Counted from the stretch's first letter, positions 23,140 to 35,725 are shown. The stretch: DNA of 64,000 bases from Cephalotrichum gorgonifer (GCA_900312665.1 ONZQ02000008.1:682001-746000); one strand, 5' to 3'. Notes: generated by a model from the sequence alone, not told the origin. Program-made: numbers and translations.

Positions 23140-25053
23140 CATTGTCACTTCTCCAAGCTATTTCTTTTCTAACTACCCTCTTTTCCTTCTCTTTTGTTAG
23201 CTTGTTTTTATTGTATTATCTTTCCCGAATCCACGGAGCCTATCCTATGTATTCTTTTCTATTTTATGGTTTCTTATCTCGTCTTCTGGTTTGGGTACTT
23301 TCCTTCGGGTGTTTGGTTCCTGCTTGGGTTCATGATTTGATGAGGAATGCCCCCGTTTTCTACTAGAATGGGATGGCGAGACGGGTATGTGTTAGTGTAG
23401 GAGAGGGGCAAAGTGGAAGAACAGTGTATCACAAGTGTGCCTTGGAAAAGAGAGGGCGGGGAGAATAAAGGGAGTTATTATTAGCTTTCGTTTGGTCGGA
23501 CGATGTATGCATGCAGCTTCGATCTCACGCGAAATTTTATTTTACCCATCAGGTAAAAAGTATGATGCTGAATACGAAGTATCTTTCTTTTACTACATAC
23601 ACATGATAGAGAGTATGACTGGCAGAAGTTAGTCCATGTGGTTCTATCTTTTCTAGGAAAGCCACGAGTGAAACTGCCAGATCACGTCCCACATCCCCCC
23701 ATGAGAGAGGACAGAGTGTATAGTGGTTTGACGTCAGGTTTCGAGCTTCATGGGACGCATAGACTGGTCATTACTTTGGTAGCCCCGAAGGTGCGTGAGT
23801 GTGTGGTGGAGGGATCAGTCGTTCCCGGTGATAGATCTTGGTGATAGATCCTAGTGTTGGGGTGTGTGTATGTTTAAAGGTCGTAAGCCTAGTGAGCAGA
23901 CTGGTGGGGTAACCGGGACTAAGGAAGTCTATCGATTCCTGGACGATCTGAGATCTGGGGTTATATAAGGAAGCTCATGAGTTCTAGGAGTTCTGGCCTT
24001 TCCGGGCGTTAGTGGTTTGTGCAAGGAGGTCACGAGATGGATGTAAGTTTTTTGGGTAAGTATGCGCTTGGGCAGCATGTATTCTGCGGATTTGAGGGCC
24101 GTAACATAGCATATAGGTATGAGGATGCTAGAGGGTTACACGCCGGACTTTTTCTCGAAAGAGTCACCTCGGAGCTGGCGGTGTCCGGGTGGTCTGGTGG
24201 GCCGGTTTGTTGTGAGGGCCCCCCGGGTCCGTCCCTCCTTCCCCGGGATCAACACCCACGGGCTTCTAGACCGAAACTACCAGACCGCTCCTTCCATTAT
24301 TTTTAGAAACCCGGAATCCCCAAATGTAATTGGGGGGTAAGTGGGCTACACTGCAGGCCAAGGACAGACAGGGCAACATGTCAAGGGAAGCATCATTGTA
24401 AGCAGACGCCCCGAGCAACCCAGAGGCTGCCCTAGTATAAGCTCCACTCGTAACCTTGTCTCTACAGAATAAACTTTGCGGTGGTCGTCTAGTCTAGAGA
24501 TGGAGGATGATGAGAGCGTTGTAACCCACTTGGAATCGTGACGATGAACGTCCCTCGAACCCTCTCTGGGCACACTTTTCTAAGTGTAAGTCTACAATGG
24601 CAGAAACGGCCACGACGACGACCACCACCACCACCACCACCACCACGATAGTTGACAGTTAAGAGCTAACGATAGTTCACTATGTTGCGGAAGCAAAAGA
24701 CCCAACAAGCTATTAAACGCTATACTGCTAGTCCACTGATACCATATTCCGTCTAGAACCTACTGTAGACACGATGCAAGAGCGACGCACGATCGAGTAC
24801 TTATATGCCGTCACCCCTTCCCCACCCCCCTTATTCCCCCTCCTTCCCTCCTTTCTTACTGTCACTTACGATCTTCTGATCTTTCACTTTCGCTTTAAAT
24901 CCCTCTGGGTTATAACCAACTTTGACCCCGTTAGAAAAAGAAAACTTGACTGAGCCATATCCTTCTCTTATTCTACACCACCCCTCTTAATTTAGCCCTT
25001 CGACTCATGTCATATAGCAGGCATCCCATACTTTATCTTCGCTCACACTGATT
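23140..25053. other. intergenic between DUF7514-type gene and MFS gene
   Basis: About 1.9 kb without a supported gene. It contains an (ACC)n microsatellite at about 24620-24645 and a pyrimidine-rich tract near 24815-24860, typical of fungal promoters. Confidence 0.5.
24620..24645. repeat. (ACC)n microsatellite
   Basis: A run of ACC triplets in intergenic DNA, preceded by ACG triplets. Confidence 0.85.
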
Positions 25054-27497
25054 ATGGAGTCGGATAAGACGGACAATATCATCGGCACCTCCCGCCCCGT
25101 GGCCTCAAGCAGGCTTGAGAATCCTCTCGCGGGTCTAGTTCCGGAGCAGCTGCAAGAACACGCCGACGTCTTCTGTGCCAAACACGCCATCTCAGATGAG
25201 GAGGACGTCCGGGCTTTCCGCCTTGGTGCCCAGATGGCGGGGACAGAGGGTGCCTGGGAATCCGTCCCGGGGCTTACTGACGAAGAGAGGAGTGTCCTGA
25301 AGACGGAGAAGGAGAGCAAGTGGACGAACCCGAGGATGCTCTATCTGGTTGTTGTCAGTACGTTCATTCTTCGACGCTCCGGGAAAGAGAAAGCGGTTCT
25401 AATGCTAACATCTAAATAGTCTGTTCGCTCTGCGCTACAGTCCAGGGGATGGGTAAGCCGTGCCCGTGTTGATTCGCTAGGTGTAAGAGAAGAAATGTGA
25501 TCAAGACTAAGCGTCCCCATCTAGACGAAACCGTCGTGAACGGTGCCCAGGCTTTCTACAAGCACCAGTTCGGGATTGCGGGAGATAGCCTGCGGGATAC
25601 GTGGCTGCTCGGGTTGACGAATGGAGCGCCGTATCTGTGCTGTGCCACCATCGGATGCTGTACGTTCCTACCCCCCTGGGCGGAATGGCCCCACGGTACA
25701 CTTCGGGGGGGAGAGTGAGCCCGGCACATGCTAACGTTATAGGGTTGACGTATCCTTTGAACAAGAGATTCGGCCGTCGAGGGACGATATTCGTCTGTGA
25801 AGTTGGTATGCTGACCTACCTTCCACCTAATGAAGCTATACAAGTATCTATCTTCTGACACTACCCCTAGTCATGGTTCTCGCGTGCATCTGGCAGGCCT
25901 TCCCCAACTCTTGGTGGCACTTGTTCATTGCAAGGTGTGCCCTCGGTCTGGGTCTAGGACCTGTATCCGCAACTATCCGTGAGTCTAGGGCCATCGCCCG
26001 GACGAGTGATGGCTAGCTTACAACCTTACAGCGATGTTCGCGGCTGAGACAGCACCCCCGCGCCTTCGTGGCGCCTTGGTAATGCAATGGCAGATGTGGA
26101 CAGCCTTTGGTATCATGGTTCGTACCCTCACCTAGAACTATCTGTTCCTTATTTCTTACGTGCTCTCTCCCAGGTCGGCTACGCAGTCGATCTCGCCCTG
26201 TACCAGGTTCCCGATGTTGCAGGTATCATCGGTCTCCGATGGCGTCTCATGCTCGCATCCGCCGCACTGCCCGCTGTTCTCTGCGCAGTGCTAGTCTGGA
26301 TTATCCCGGAGTCTCCGCGCTGGTATCTAAGCAAGGGACAACACGTAGATGCCTATCGGAACATGTGCCGACTTCGGTTTAAACGGGTACAAGCAGCCAG
26401 GGACATATTCTACGCTGATACGCTCCTGGCCGCCGAACACACCTTGGCGCGAAAGGGGACCGTCAAGGAGCTCTTCACCGTGCGACGGAATCGCCACGCA
26501 TTTCTGGCGTCGGAGATTGTCATGTTTATGCAGCAGTTTTGCGGTTAGTAGCTCATCCTCCTATCCTCTTCCTCCTAAGTGTTAATGGATAGTTCGGATC
26601 AACTAACATGTGTGAGCAGGCATCAATGTATGGGAAATAGCCCCCTCTCGAGACCCCATGGGAAATAGTAACCAGTAACACTAACCCGGTCACTCACTAC
26701 AGGTCGTGGCTTACTACTCGACTGAGATTTTCCTCGGCGCCAACTTTTCGGAAACGTCCGCCCTGTGCGCCTCTCTGGGCTTCGGCGTCATCAACTTCCT
26801 CTTTGCCCTCCCCGCCTTCTGGACCATTGATACTTTCGGCCGGAGGAACCTCCTCTTGACAACCTTCCCTGTAAGCCATGCATTGATCTACTTTAAGTCT
26901 TAGAGGTAGGAAGAGGGGCTAACATCCTCGTAGCTCATGTCGACTTTCCTCCTCTGGGCCGGTTTCAGCTTCTGGATCCCGACCGGTGCCCTTCGCATTG
27001 CGATGATAATCTCAGGTCTCTACCTCTTCGGAATGGTCTACTCACCTGGCGAAGGCCCCGTCCCCTTTACCTACTCCGCCGAGGCATACCCGCTCTACAT
27101 CCGCCCCATCGGCATGTCGTTCGCCACCGCAACGACCTGGTTCTTTAATTTCTTGCTGGCGGTGACTTGGCCCAGCCTGCAGGCATCGATGACCCCGGCG
27201 GGCGCTTTTGGCTGGTATGCGGGGTGGAACGTGGCCGGCTTCTTCCTCGTGCTGTTCTTCCTGCCCGAGACGAAGGAGCTTACACTAGAGGAGTTGGACG
27301 CGGTATTCGACGTGCCCTTGAGTGATCTGGTGACATATGGGAAGGAGCAGCTAGTCTGGTTCATTCACAGCCGGATTCTGCGGCGGGACGTCGACAAACC
27401 CAAGGTCCCCCGGAGTAATATCGTAGAGGATGACGTGTCCCGGGAGACCCAGGAGGTCTATTCGTCCAGTACGTCGTCGGGGCCGCGAGTAGTATAG
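25054..27497 (+). CDS. MFS sugar porter family transporter
   Basis: A twelve-helix major facilitator of the sugar porter family in the plasma membrane or an internal membrane; substrate unknown. Ten exons: 25054-25357, 25420-25452, 25525-25659, 25743-25805, 25871-25978, 26032-26117, 26174-26543, 26620-26627, 26703-26870 and 26934-27497, giving 612 residues. Family landmarks are NKRFGRRGTIF after helix 2, RCALGLGLGPVSATIPMF, PPRLRGALVMQWQ, PESPRWYLSKGQ in the central loop, QQFCGINVVAYYSTEIF, DTFGRRNLLL, and the closing PETKELTLEELDAVFD. A long cytosolic N-terminus (about 100 residues) with GLTDEERSVLKTEKESKW is typical of one fungal subgroup. Exon 8 is only 8 nt and the sixth intron has a weak GTTCGT donor; both are needed to keep the conserved frame. 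Confidence 0.88.
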
Positions 27498-27705
27498 CGG
27501 GAGGAGTTTGACGTGAGGCTGGGGTTTGCTTCTTTCCTGGTCTGGCTCTTTTTCCTCTCCTGGGCATTGGGATAGCGGAGAATACTAACAAGGCCAAGCG
27601 GTGTAACGCGAATAGAATGATTAATTGACAGTCATCTTTAAAACTACAAGTCGTTTCGCTTCATCTCCATCATATTCATAAGTCATTCAAACATAAAAAC
27701 TCCTC

Positions 27706-28981
27706 TCACCAGGGTGTCCCGGGGGTCCTGGGAGTCCTGGGTGAGGATAAGAGGGAGCTGTTGCGCCGCCCCAGCCTCGCGGCCCGCGCCTCCTTTATCC
27801 TCTTCCAGTCAGCTTTCCAGTTTTGGATGCTCTGGCGGAGGTTTTCGTCGAGGTCATGGGGCGGCGGGCACTGGAGCTCTATCGCCTTGAGCGCTATGCG
27901 GAGGTTTGAGAGGTCCGAGTTTGTTTCTTCTAGGGATAATGTGCTGGGGTTTATTAGCTTGTGGGGTGTAAGGGAAGAAGGGAGGGAAGGGAGAAAGAAG
28001 GGGGGGGGAGGCGACTTACAGGTCCTGTACCTGTTCTCCGAGGGCGATTATCCTCTGGGCGGCCCTCTCGGCCCTCTCAATCAAGAGCGCGTGGATGTGC
28101 TCGGATTCTTCCTGGCGGGCGTGGAAGCGGGTGATGAGAGTGGCGAGGTGGAAGTTGAGCTGCTCCGCCTCCCTAGAGATGCGCGCGGCGTCCTCGGCTG
28201 AGATGGTACCTCCCCTCTTCGACCCGGGCCCGGAATTCTTCATCCCTATCCCTATTAGAGCCGGGAGCCGGATGGGCATCGTATCGTCGTAGTGGCCGTC
28301 GCCGGGTGGGCGGCGGGCCGGGAAGCGAGACCTGTCGAACATGTCGAACCTGGCCGACGCCGCCATGTGGCTGGGGTCCGAGAGGCCGGAGCGGAGGATG
28401 GCGGAGGGGCCCAGGGAGGGACCGCCCCAGAAGGCCGTGTCGCGCGTGGAGTCGATGTCCAGGCTCCTCGGCCTGTGCCTCGGGCGCGCGGGGTGCCTGG
28501 GCTTTCCAGCGCGCGGGGCGGCGGCGGCGGCGCCCTTGATGACGTCCTCCATCTCGTCTACCTTGCCGTGTAGCGCCGAGACGCTCTCGTCGTCGAAGGC
28601 GTCTCCCGCGCCGCCGCCCACCCTCTCCATTAGGTCCGCAAGCCGCTGGACCAGGACGTCCCTGTTGTCGCGCGTGAGGTCGTCGTCATCCCGTCCCGAG
28701 GAGGAGGAGGAGCTGGTGGTGGTGTAGGAGGAGCCGCTGGACCTCCTCCCCGCCTCCCCTCCTTCCTGCAGCTGCTCGCTCTTCCCCGGGGAGGGCGCGG
28801 CGCGGAGGGGGGAGGGGGAGAACTGGTGCGCGAAGGGGGATATACCGAGGCGGTGGAGGGAGCCGGGCGAGGTGAAGACGGGCGAGGCCGCTGCTGGCGG
28901 TGGCGGTGTGAGTGGGGCCTCGGGGATGGGCTCGATGTCGGAGGCGGTTAGGTCCAGGGGAGGATCGTCGGCGGAGCTCAT
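27706..28981 (-). CDS. conserved helical fungal protein, function unknown
   Basis: Two exons, 28020-28981 and 27706-27943, give 399 residues. The intron 27944-28019 has donor GTAAGT and a CTAATAA branch-like site just before its CCCAG acceptor. The nearer AAG acceptor would give an immediate stop, so the second was chosen. The N-terminal part is Pro/Ser-rich and disordered. A helical stretch of about 120 residues at the C-terminal end (from EDAARISREAEQLNFHLATL through ESEHIHALLIERAERAAQRI) is the likely folded part, and the tail has SSPRTPRTPGTP, a possible proline-directed phosphorylation cluster. I do not recognise the family. Confidence 0.68.
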
Positions 28982-29646
28982 TGGGTTTGAGGGGAGCTTG
29001 GTGCCATACGAACGAAGTACAGGTATGGAAGCAGGAGGGGGGTGTGTGGTGCTTTGGAGGTGTGGGGGTCGAAAAAGACGTTTGGGGAAGCTCTCAAGGT
29101 TGGAGAGCTATTATGCTATGTCATAGGTGGTTGGAAAGTCACAAATGGGCTTGGCTTGCGCATTGATACTTACCCGTTTCAAGAAAGGGAGCAACTGTAC
29201 TTGCATATTCCTTTATCGGGGCGAGATAACGATTTTCCTCTTTCTTTTTCATTTTCTTGATAATTACGTAGGGAGAGGGAAGAACACCCTTGGATACTTA
29301 CTTGAAGGGAGGGAGGGTGTAAAAGATGAAATGAGGCTGTCGGTGTTATAAGGGGGCAAAAAATGTCTCCCCCACGGTAGACGTCATGGTTTTGGGGTCT
29401 CATTGTCAGCCCAGGTTATTCAGGACACAGACGCATATGAGACGGCCGGGTCTCGGTTGGTGGCATGTGACACCTGACCAAACGTTGATCATCAATTGAG
29501 AGCGCGGGGGAGAGCTCTTAGTTAGCGGGGGGGTGGGCCCCGGGGGGGGGGGGGGGGGGGGGGGTTANAGGCTGACAGCTGGTGTCCGGACGGCGAGCGC
29601 CCAGCGGCGGTCGGGGCAGAGCAGGGCCGGGGGGTTTGTGGGCGGG

Positions 29647-30050
29647 GCGGACTACGACGGAGTACGAGTACCNNNNNNNNNNNNNNNNNNNNNNNNNNNN
29701 NNNNNNNNNNNNNNNNNNNNNNNNNNNNNNNNNNNNNNNNNNNNNNNNNNNNNNNNNNNNNNNNNNNNNNNNNNNNNNNNNNNNNNNNNNNNNNNNNNNN
29801 NNNNNNNNNNNNNNNNNNNNNNNNNNNNNNNNNNNNNNNNNNNNNNNNNNNNNNNNNNNNNNNNNNNNNNNNNNNNNNNNNNNNNNNNNNNNNNNNNNNN
29901 NNNNNNNNNNNNNNNNNNNNNNNNNNNNNNNNNNNNNNNNNNNNNNNNNNNNNNNNNNNNNNNNNNNNNNNNNNNNNNNNNNNNNNNNNNNNNNNNNNNN
30001 NNNNNNNNNNNNNNTGTGGCGGGGGCGGACTACGACGGAGTACGAGTACC
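29647..30050. repeat. direct repeat on both sides of assembly gap 1
   Basis: The same 26 bases occur immediately left of the gap (29647-29672) and shortly inside the right edge (30025-30050), ending GGAGTACGAGTACC. The 342 Ns between them suggest a tandem repeat that the assembler could not resolve. Confidence 0.85.
29673..30014. other. assembly gap 1
   Basis: 342 Ns, flanked by copies of the same 26-base sequence and preceded by a long G run. Confidence 1.
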
Positions 30051-31638
30051 AAGTGCCGAGTTACTGTTGCAAGCTTGTGCAGATGTCCGGCATCCAACAA
30101 GCCAGTGACAACCGCTCTGTTCGAGGCGGCAGAAGATCGCCCCTTTGAAGAGGACGTTGCGCATCGGCATATGTGGACAACCCTTCTTCGTCGAATTGCC
30201 CGGAAACTGGCCTCATGGAACCATTGCACCTTTGTTGAAGACGCTGTGGTTCCTGTTACAGCAGGGAAGGGGCCTGTGAGGGAGACACGGAATAACGTTG
30301 CATGCTCGGCTTTACCAGTACTACTCGTACGAGTACTAGAGCAGACAGGAGGATCCTCCCTCTCGCCTCTTCCATGGCCCATCCCCCCCGCGACCCCCCC
30401 GGACCCCACAATGGCTGCAGCTGAGACTGGGCGTGCCATGCCGGGTATATGGGGTTACATGGGGCGCGATGGGACGATGAAGGGGCGGCATCTAACAAGG
30501 TGGGTGGGTGAGTCGGGTAGGCTAAGCTTTTTTCACCATTCGATAATTCCGGCTCGACCTATTATAGTGGCCTCGGAGGTAAGTCAGTACGTACATCCAT
30601 TAGGTACGGACGCGTTCATTCAATGTATTGCTATTACTAAGACTTCCCATGTCGCTCCTCTCGCAGCTCGGTTCCGTTCCCCGGACTTCAAGAGTGCTGC
30701 GCGCGACAGACATGTGCCAGGGGACCGGTGTGATATTCCCCTCGTCCGACTCTGGGTCCACCTTCCTTGAGGCCAGCCAAAGTACAAGTAGACAGCGAGA
30801 GGCAAAATAAAAGGGTGTACCCCTTCCCCCCACGAGCTTTCCTAGTCCCCCGCTTGTTCCAATTGATAGAGTCCGCCTGGAAGCCTTGCCCATTTCTCTC
30901 GCCTCGTTTTTCATAAAACGCAAACAGGTATAAGTTTAAAAGGAGGCGAATAAAGGACTATTGCCGAATCCCGGGGTGCTATTTTGCGTATTTCCCGGTC
31001 CCGTACCCCCCCGGCTTTGGTCTCTCTCTCTCCCTCACGACCGATGATGACCTAGGCAAAAGCATAATAAAAAAAAAGGTACAAACAGCCTCGGTAAATG
31101 CTAGCACCTTTTGACCGACCAGAACCCGCGGGGTTGACTCACCCACGTTTCCCGAGGCGCCGCCGCCCGCCGCCAGTCCACGCCACTTTCATACATCATT
31201 ACACCCCCGTTCCCCGAAGCTAACCAGAGCAAAAGCCCCCAGCTCCCCTCGATACCTTCTCGAACCGAAACACAACGGAAAACCGCGGGAAGGGAGGCCC
31301 AAGCAGAGGATAACTTGAATTGTCGGGCAACCATTAAATCGAACGAGAGAAACGAGAATTCGGTATCCGAGTAACAAGACAACCAACCTAGCTGGCACCT
31401 GGCACCTGGCACCTATACCGAGCAAGAGCTCCCGCGCACACACCACCCTTCCTCCCGTTTGCTGCCGTCCACACCGGGGAAATCTTCATGCGCCAACCGA
31501 TTCTCAACCCGACTACCTAAAATCTTGACCCCCCCCCCCGGCGAAAGAAGGCCACGGAGCTGGGAATAGTCCCGACATCTTCTTCGTTTTACTGGCCTCT
31601 GCGGGACCATCGCGGGCCCCGCTCCCCTTCCTTTCGCC

Positions 31639-33332
31639 ATGTCGTGGAAGTCGACCCCGCGGCTGATGGAAACCATCAAGCACTATGCGAGCTTCCCCGC
31701 GACCGGAGTGAGCTTGCGCCAGATGGTGCAGTTCGGCAAGGACCCGTCCGTCGGTGTGTATTCCCCCCCAATTCCCGCCCTTCCCCCCCGGCCCCCGCCC
31801 GCGCACTCTTCCACGCGCGCAATCGCAGGCAGGTAGCTCAATGGGGGGCTTTCTTCCGCTTCGCGGTGCGCGGCGGGTACCCTCGTTCATTCCCAAGGCT
31901 GACTTTTGGCTCTCTTCCCAGGCACACTCTTCCGAGCTTCTCAATTCATAGCCGAGGAGCTTCCGATCCGATTGGCGCACAGAGTCCAGGAGCTCAATAG
32001 TCTACCAGACGGACTGGGGGAGATGCCCTCTATACAAAAAGTGCGCGACTGGTACGCCCAGTCATTCGAGGTACGAAAGGACGACCCCGCGCGATCGCCC
32101 CCCTCCCTTCCCCCTCCTCCCCTTAATCCCTGTTTAATCCTCCTCTCTAACCCTTGTCGCCGCGCCCGCAGGAAATCACCGAGCTATCGAGGCCACAACT
32201 AGACAGTGAGACCCGAGAACGCCTCACGCGGCCCATAAAACTCGGCAAGGGGAAGCTCCTCCCCGAGGCCACGCCCAACCCGAGCCTGGACGAGGGCGAG
32301 TACGTCTCCTGGCCCAACCAGCGCCAGATGAACGGCAACGGCTACACCAAGAAGTACCACTCCACGCGGCGCTACTTCGCCGCCGTCGACGACACGGGCC
32401 TCACCTGGCCCCCCGAGCTGCACCTCTACAACCTGAGGTTCGGCGAGTGCCTCAACAAGATCAAGCGGCGGCACGATGGAGTCGTCACCACCATGGCCCA
32501 GGGCATCCTCGAGTACAAGCGCCGACGCCAGCGCCTCCAGATCGACAGCAACATCCAGGGCTTCCTCGACCGCTTCTACATGTCGCGCATCGGCATCCGC
32601 ATGCTGCTGGGCCAGCACATTGCCCTCACCTCCCAGAACCACTACCGCGACCCCACCTACGTCGGCATCATCTGCACAAAGACGAACGTCCACGAGCTGG
32701 CCCAGGAGGCCATCGAGAACGCCCGCTTCGTCTGCGAGGACCACTACGGCCTCTTCGAGGCGCCGCGCGTCCAGCTCGTCTGCAACCCCAACCTCAACTT
32801 CATGTACGTCCCGGGCCACCTCTCCCACATGCTCTTCGAGACCCTCAAGAACTCCCTCCGCGCCGTCGTCGAGACCTTCGGCCAGGACAAGCAGGAGTTC
32901 CCCGTCACCAAGGTCATCGTCGCGGAGGGTAAGGAGGACATCACCATCAAGATCTCCGACGAGGGAGGGGGCATCGCGAGGAGCGCCATACCCCTCGTCT
33001 GGACCTACTCGTACACCACCGTCAACCAGACCCCCAGCCTGGACCCGGACTTCGACAAGGACGACTTCAAGGCACCCATGGCCGGCTTCGGCTACGGCCT
33101 GCCGATATCGAGGCTGTACGCGAGATACTTTGGCGGGGACCTGAAGCTTATTAGCATGGAAGGGTGAGTTTGAACCCCCTCAAAAAAAAAACACGACTGC
33201 TGCCCCCTTGGACCCCCTGATCAAACCACACACACATACCCGGGTTGCTAACTTCGGTGGGAAATCAGATACGGTACGGACGTCTACCTACATCTAAACC
33301 GACTATCGAGTTCCTCGGAGCCACTACCCTAG
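31639..33332 (+). CDS. mitochondrial PDK/BCKDK-type protein kinase
   Basis: A histidine-kinase-fold Ser kinase that inactivates the mitochondrial pyruvate (or branched-chain 2-oxoacid) dehydrogenase complex. Exons 31639-31753, 31922-32070, 32172-33163 and 33269-33332 give 439 residues. The N-terminal regulatory four-helix domain spans about 1-290, with a fungal-type insert around 115-170 ending RRYFAAVDDTG. The GHKL ATPase part has the N-box HMLFETLKNSLR (Asn315), the G1 box SDEGGGIAR (Asp351) and the G2 box GFGYGLPISR (about 394-403). The fourth exon is only 64 nt and adds GTDVYLHLNRL, the usual last strand. Pyruvate versus branched-chain specificity cannot be settled by eye. Confidence 0.9.
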
Positions 33333-34280
33333 AGCTCGAATACCACAGTCTATAACTTCCGAACAGCGGGGCTGCTCCTCCTCCTCCTCGTCTTCTTTCC
33401 ACCCCCAACACCAATCCTCGCATACATCATCATACCCTCAGAATCCCGAAACCCACCCCCCCCCCCCAAAAGAAAGCCGCGCAGATACACCTTACCTCTC
33501 TCACACCGCGAATCTCCCATCTCAAATAAACCAAGCCACCCACCCCCCTGAACCTCAACCTCGACCTCGACCTCTCGTAAACAACGAATCTTACTCAACT
33601 TACTCATCTCTATAATCCCCCCTTGCCCCGGCCCCGCCCACTGGGAGAGAAAGAGGGGGACTTGGCCTCATGGGAATCCCAACCCAACCCCGACATTACA
33701 ACGTCTATATTTATATAAGAATCAGAATACACCGGAATGCTGTACGGTGCAATTGTACGAGGCGCGGGGGAGTCCGCGCTGTTATCTATGAGGGCCGCCA
33801 AAGGAGGAGGCGGCCCAGGGAACTGACTGCATGGAAACTGCATTGGGTGGAAGAAAACGAACCCTACATATTCTCTAAACTCGCCCATGGTGGGCTTGGT
33901 ATGGAAAAGTGGCAGATGGGTGTCACAATCATCTGGAGATAAACTTATAGCCGACTTGTATAAGAGACCATTCTGTATTCATCATTTCATTATTTTTTAT
34001 TCGTTCTCCCTGTCTCCATAATATCGTCCGGTCGTAGGTATGTATGTGTCAAGACAGGAATCCAGATTTCCTTCCCTGCGTTCCCAGATTTGATCGATCG
34101 GTATCCCCGTCGCCTAGGACAATTGTGCATTGAAAGCCCTCGTACCCTCCCCCCAGTTGCGATATAACGCTCCTCCCTCCCAAAGCGCATAAAAGCTTCT
34201 CACTGGATCTAAATTCAGGAGCGAAAACAATACCTCCCCTTTCTTCCCGCCTAGTGTGGCATGGCCTGCGCGCAAAGCTC
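33333..34280. other. convergent intergenic region
   Basis: 948 bp of 3' flanks between the PDK-type and Stc1-domain genes. It contains C-rich runs near 33455-33470 and nothing coding that I can support. Confidence 0.5.
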
Positions 34281-35725
34281 TCAAGGAAGCTCGGGGCCCG
34301 ACCCGTCATCCTCGAACTCAACATCATTTTCATTCCACTCCGGGATAGGGAGAGGCGGCTGAGGCTTTCGAGGCTGCAACACATTGACTGTCAGTCTTCA
34401 ATTCGTTCTGTTGTGCGAGCAACTCTAGTGGTCCCGCTCTGATACTTACAATTTTCCCCCACTTCTTGGTTCTCCCTGGAGCATCGAAGTCCGATTGCCG
34501 GGTACGAGGCCTCGAGACCTCAGTGAAGGTATCGCCGGAAACAATAGTGCTGAGGTCTCGGGTTCCGAAACTCAGCTCGCTATCAAGCTCCGTCTCGCTG
34601 TTCCGCTTCTGCATGTGCTGGCGGCCGGAGTTGTCCCAGGAGTTGAAATACGCGGGCGGCTGCTGCTCATTTAGGGGCTCTCTTTCTCTCTGGCGAAGGG
34701 CCGCCGCGGTCAGTCTGGCAGTGTTGGGGCTCGGACGCGCGGGATGAGCGCGGGCTCCGCCGTACTGTGAGGCCGAATCGTCGGGGAAGATGGACGCGTC
34801 GTCCGGCTCATATAGTTCCCCCTCACTGACATCGGACAGAGGCATACCACTCTCAGATCCTGATTGAAGGCTCCCGAGGTGGGGGGGCACGGTCCCGGAA
34901 GCACGGCTGGCAAAGCCGAGCAATTGACCGCCCGAAGCCGTATTTGACTTGCTCGGGCGAAGAAAAGAGAAGCTGGGAGCAGAGAGGCCTGCGCTACGCG
35001 AGGAAGTGACAGTGGACTGAGTTTATTAGTATGAGCCGCTAAGGATTCCCGAGATGGCAGTGTGATTACCTCTATATTATCGTCACCGTCATCGAGGGAG
35101 ATCGAAAACATGTTCTTGCTGATGACCGAGACCGGAGCAGGTCCAATGGGGTCGGCGTCTTCGTCCTGGTAGTCGTCCTGGCTCTCCTTCCACCTGATGC
35201 AGACTTGGCACCACTTTTGATATTCGAAGCCGCAAGTCAGAAGAGGCCTTATTGCGTTCTTCTCTAGAGCGTTTGGTACTCACGTTTCGGCCAGTCGTAA
35301 GACTGCTCTTGCTAAACTCGGCGAGCATCTTTACTTGATTGCAGGGCCCCCCACAGCGTCTCTCTAGCCTAGGCTCACCAGAATGGTCCCGGCAGACCAT
35401 GCCCGTGTTCGCAGGAGTAACCCTCTGTCCACGTCCGACTTTCGATCGCAGAGCGTTGAGGTTCTTGTTGGAGAAGTTCGAGGGGGGCTTCCACTCTCCC
35501 CCGACGGCGCACCGGTACCTATCATCAGGGTCAGTAGGCAATGGGGCTTGCCTACCCCAAACTATTCACTTACTGGCTCTCATGGAGAATGGCATATCTT
35601 CAGAACAGTCAGATTTATAGTCTTTCTAGTAACGCAAAAGCCCAACCCTGGGTGTTCGGCTTCAAAACTTACATGTTGTTGGACTCCGGCTTCCCACCCT
35701 TGGTGGATCCTCTGGTAGACATCAT
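34281..35725 (-). CDS. Stc1-domain zinc-binding protein
   Basis: Five exons, 35673-35725, 35284-35518, 35070-35213, 34450-35016 and 34281-34373, give 363 residues (start ATG ATG at 35725/35722). The N-terminal part is a Stc1 domain: YRCAVGGEWKPPSNFS, MVCRDHSGEPR, RRCGGPCNQVKMLAEFSK, then WCQVCIRWKE from exon 3. Candidate zinc ligands are Cys21, Cys60, His63, Cys73, Cys77, Cys98 and Cys101. In fission yeast Stc1 links the RNAi machinery to the Clr4 methyltransferase complex. Filamentous fungi have many Stc1-domain proteins whose roles are mostly unknown, so a heterochromatin function here is inference. The rest is acidic and Ser-rich disorder ending in a short acidic tail. Confidence 0.85.

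Larger units (their letters stand above)
28982..31638. other. intergenic region with assembly gap 1
   Basis: Upstream of both the unknown helical gene (-) and the PDK-type gene (+). It includes a 23-base G run (29542-29564), an N at 29568, the gap 29673-30014 and a 14-bp TACTCGTACGAGTA palindrome at 30322-30335. An open frame at 30075-30770 has no recognisable domain. Confidence 0.5.

Noticed and set aside
24600..24660. Regular triplet repeat looked at as a possible CRISPR-like array
   Set aside because: Simple ACC microsatellite in a eukaryotic genome; no spacers.
30075..30770. 231-codon frame right of gap 1
   Set aside because: No recognisable domain or family; lies in a repeat-flanked intergenic region.
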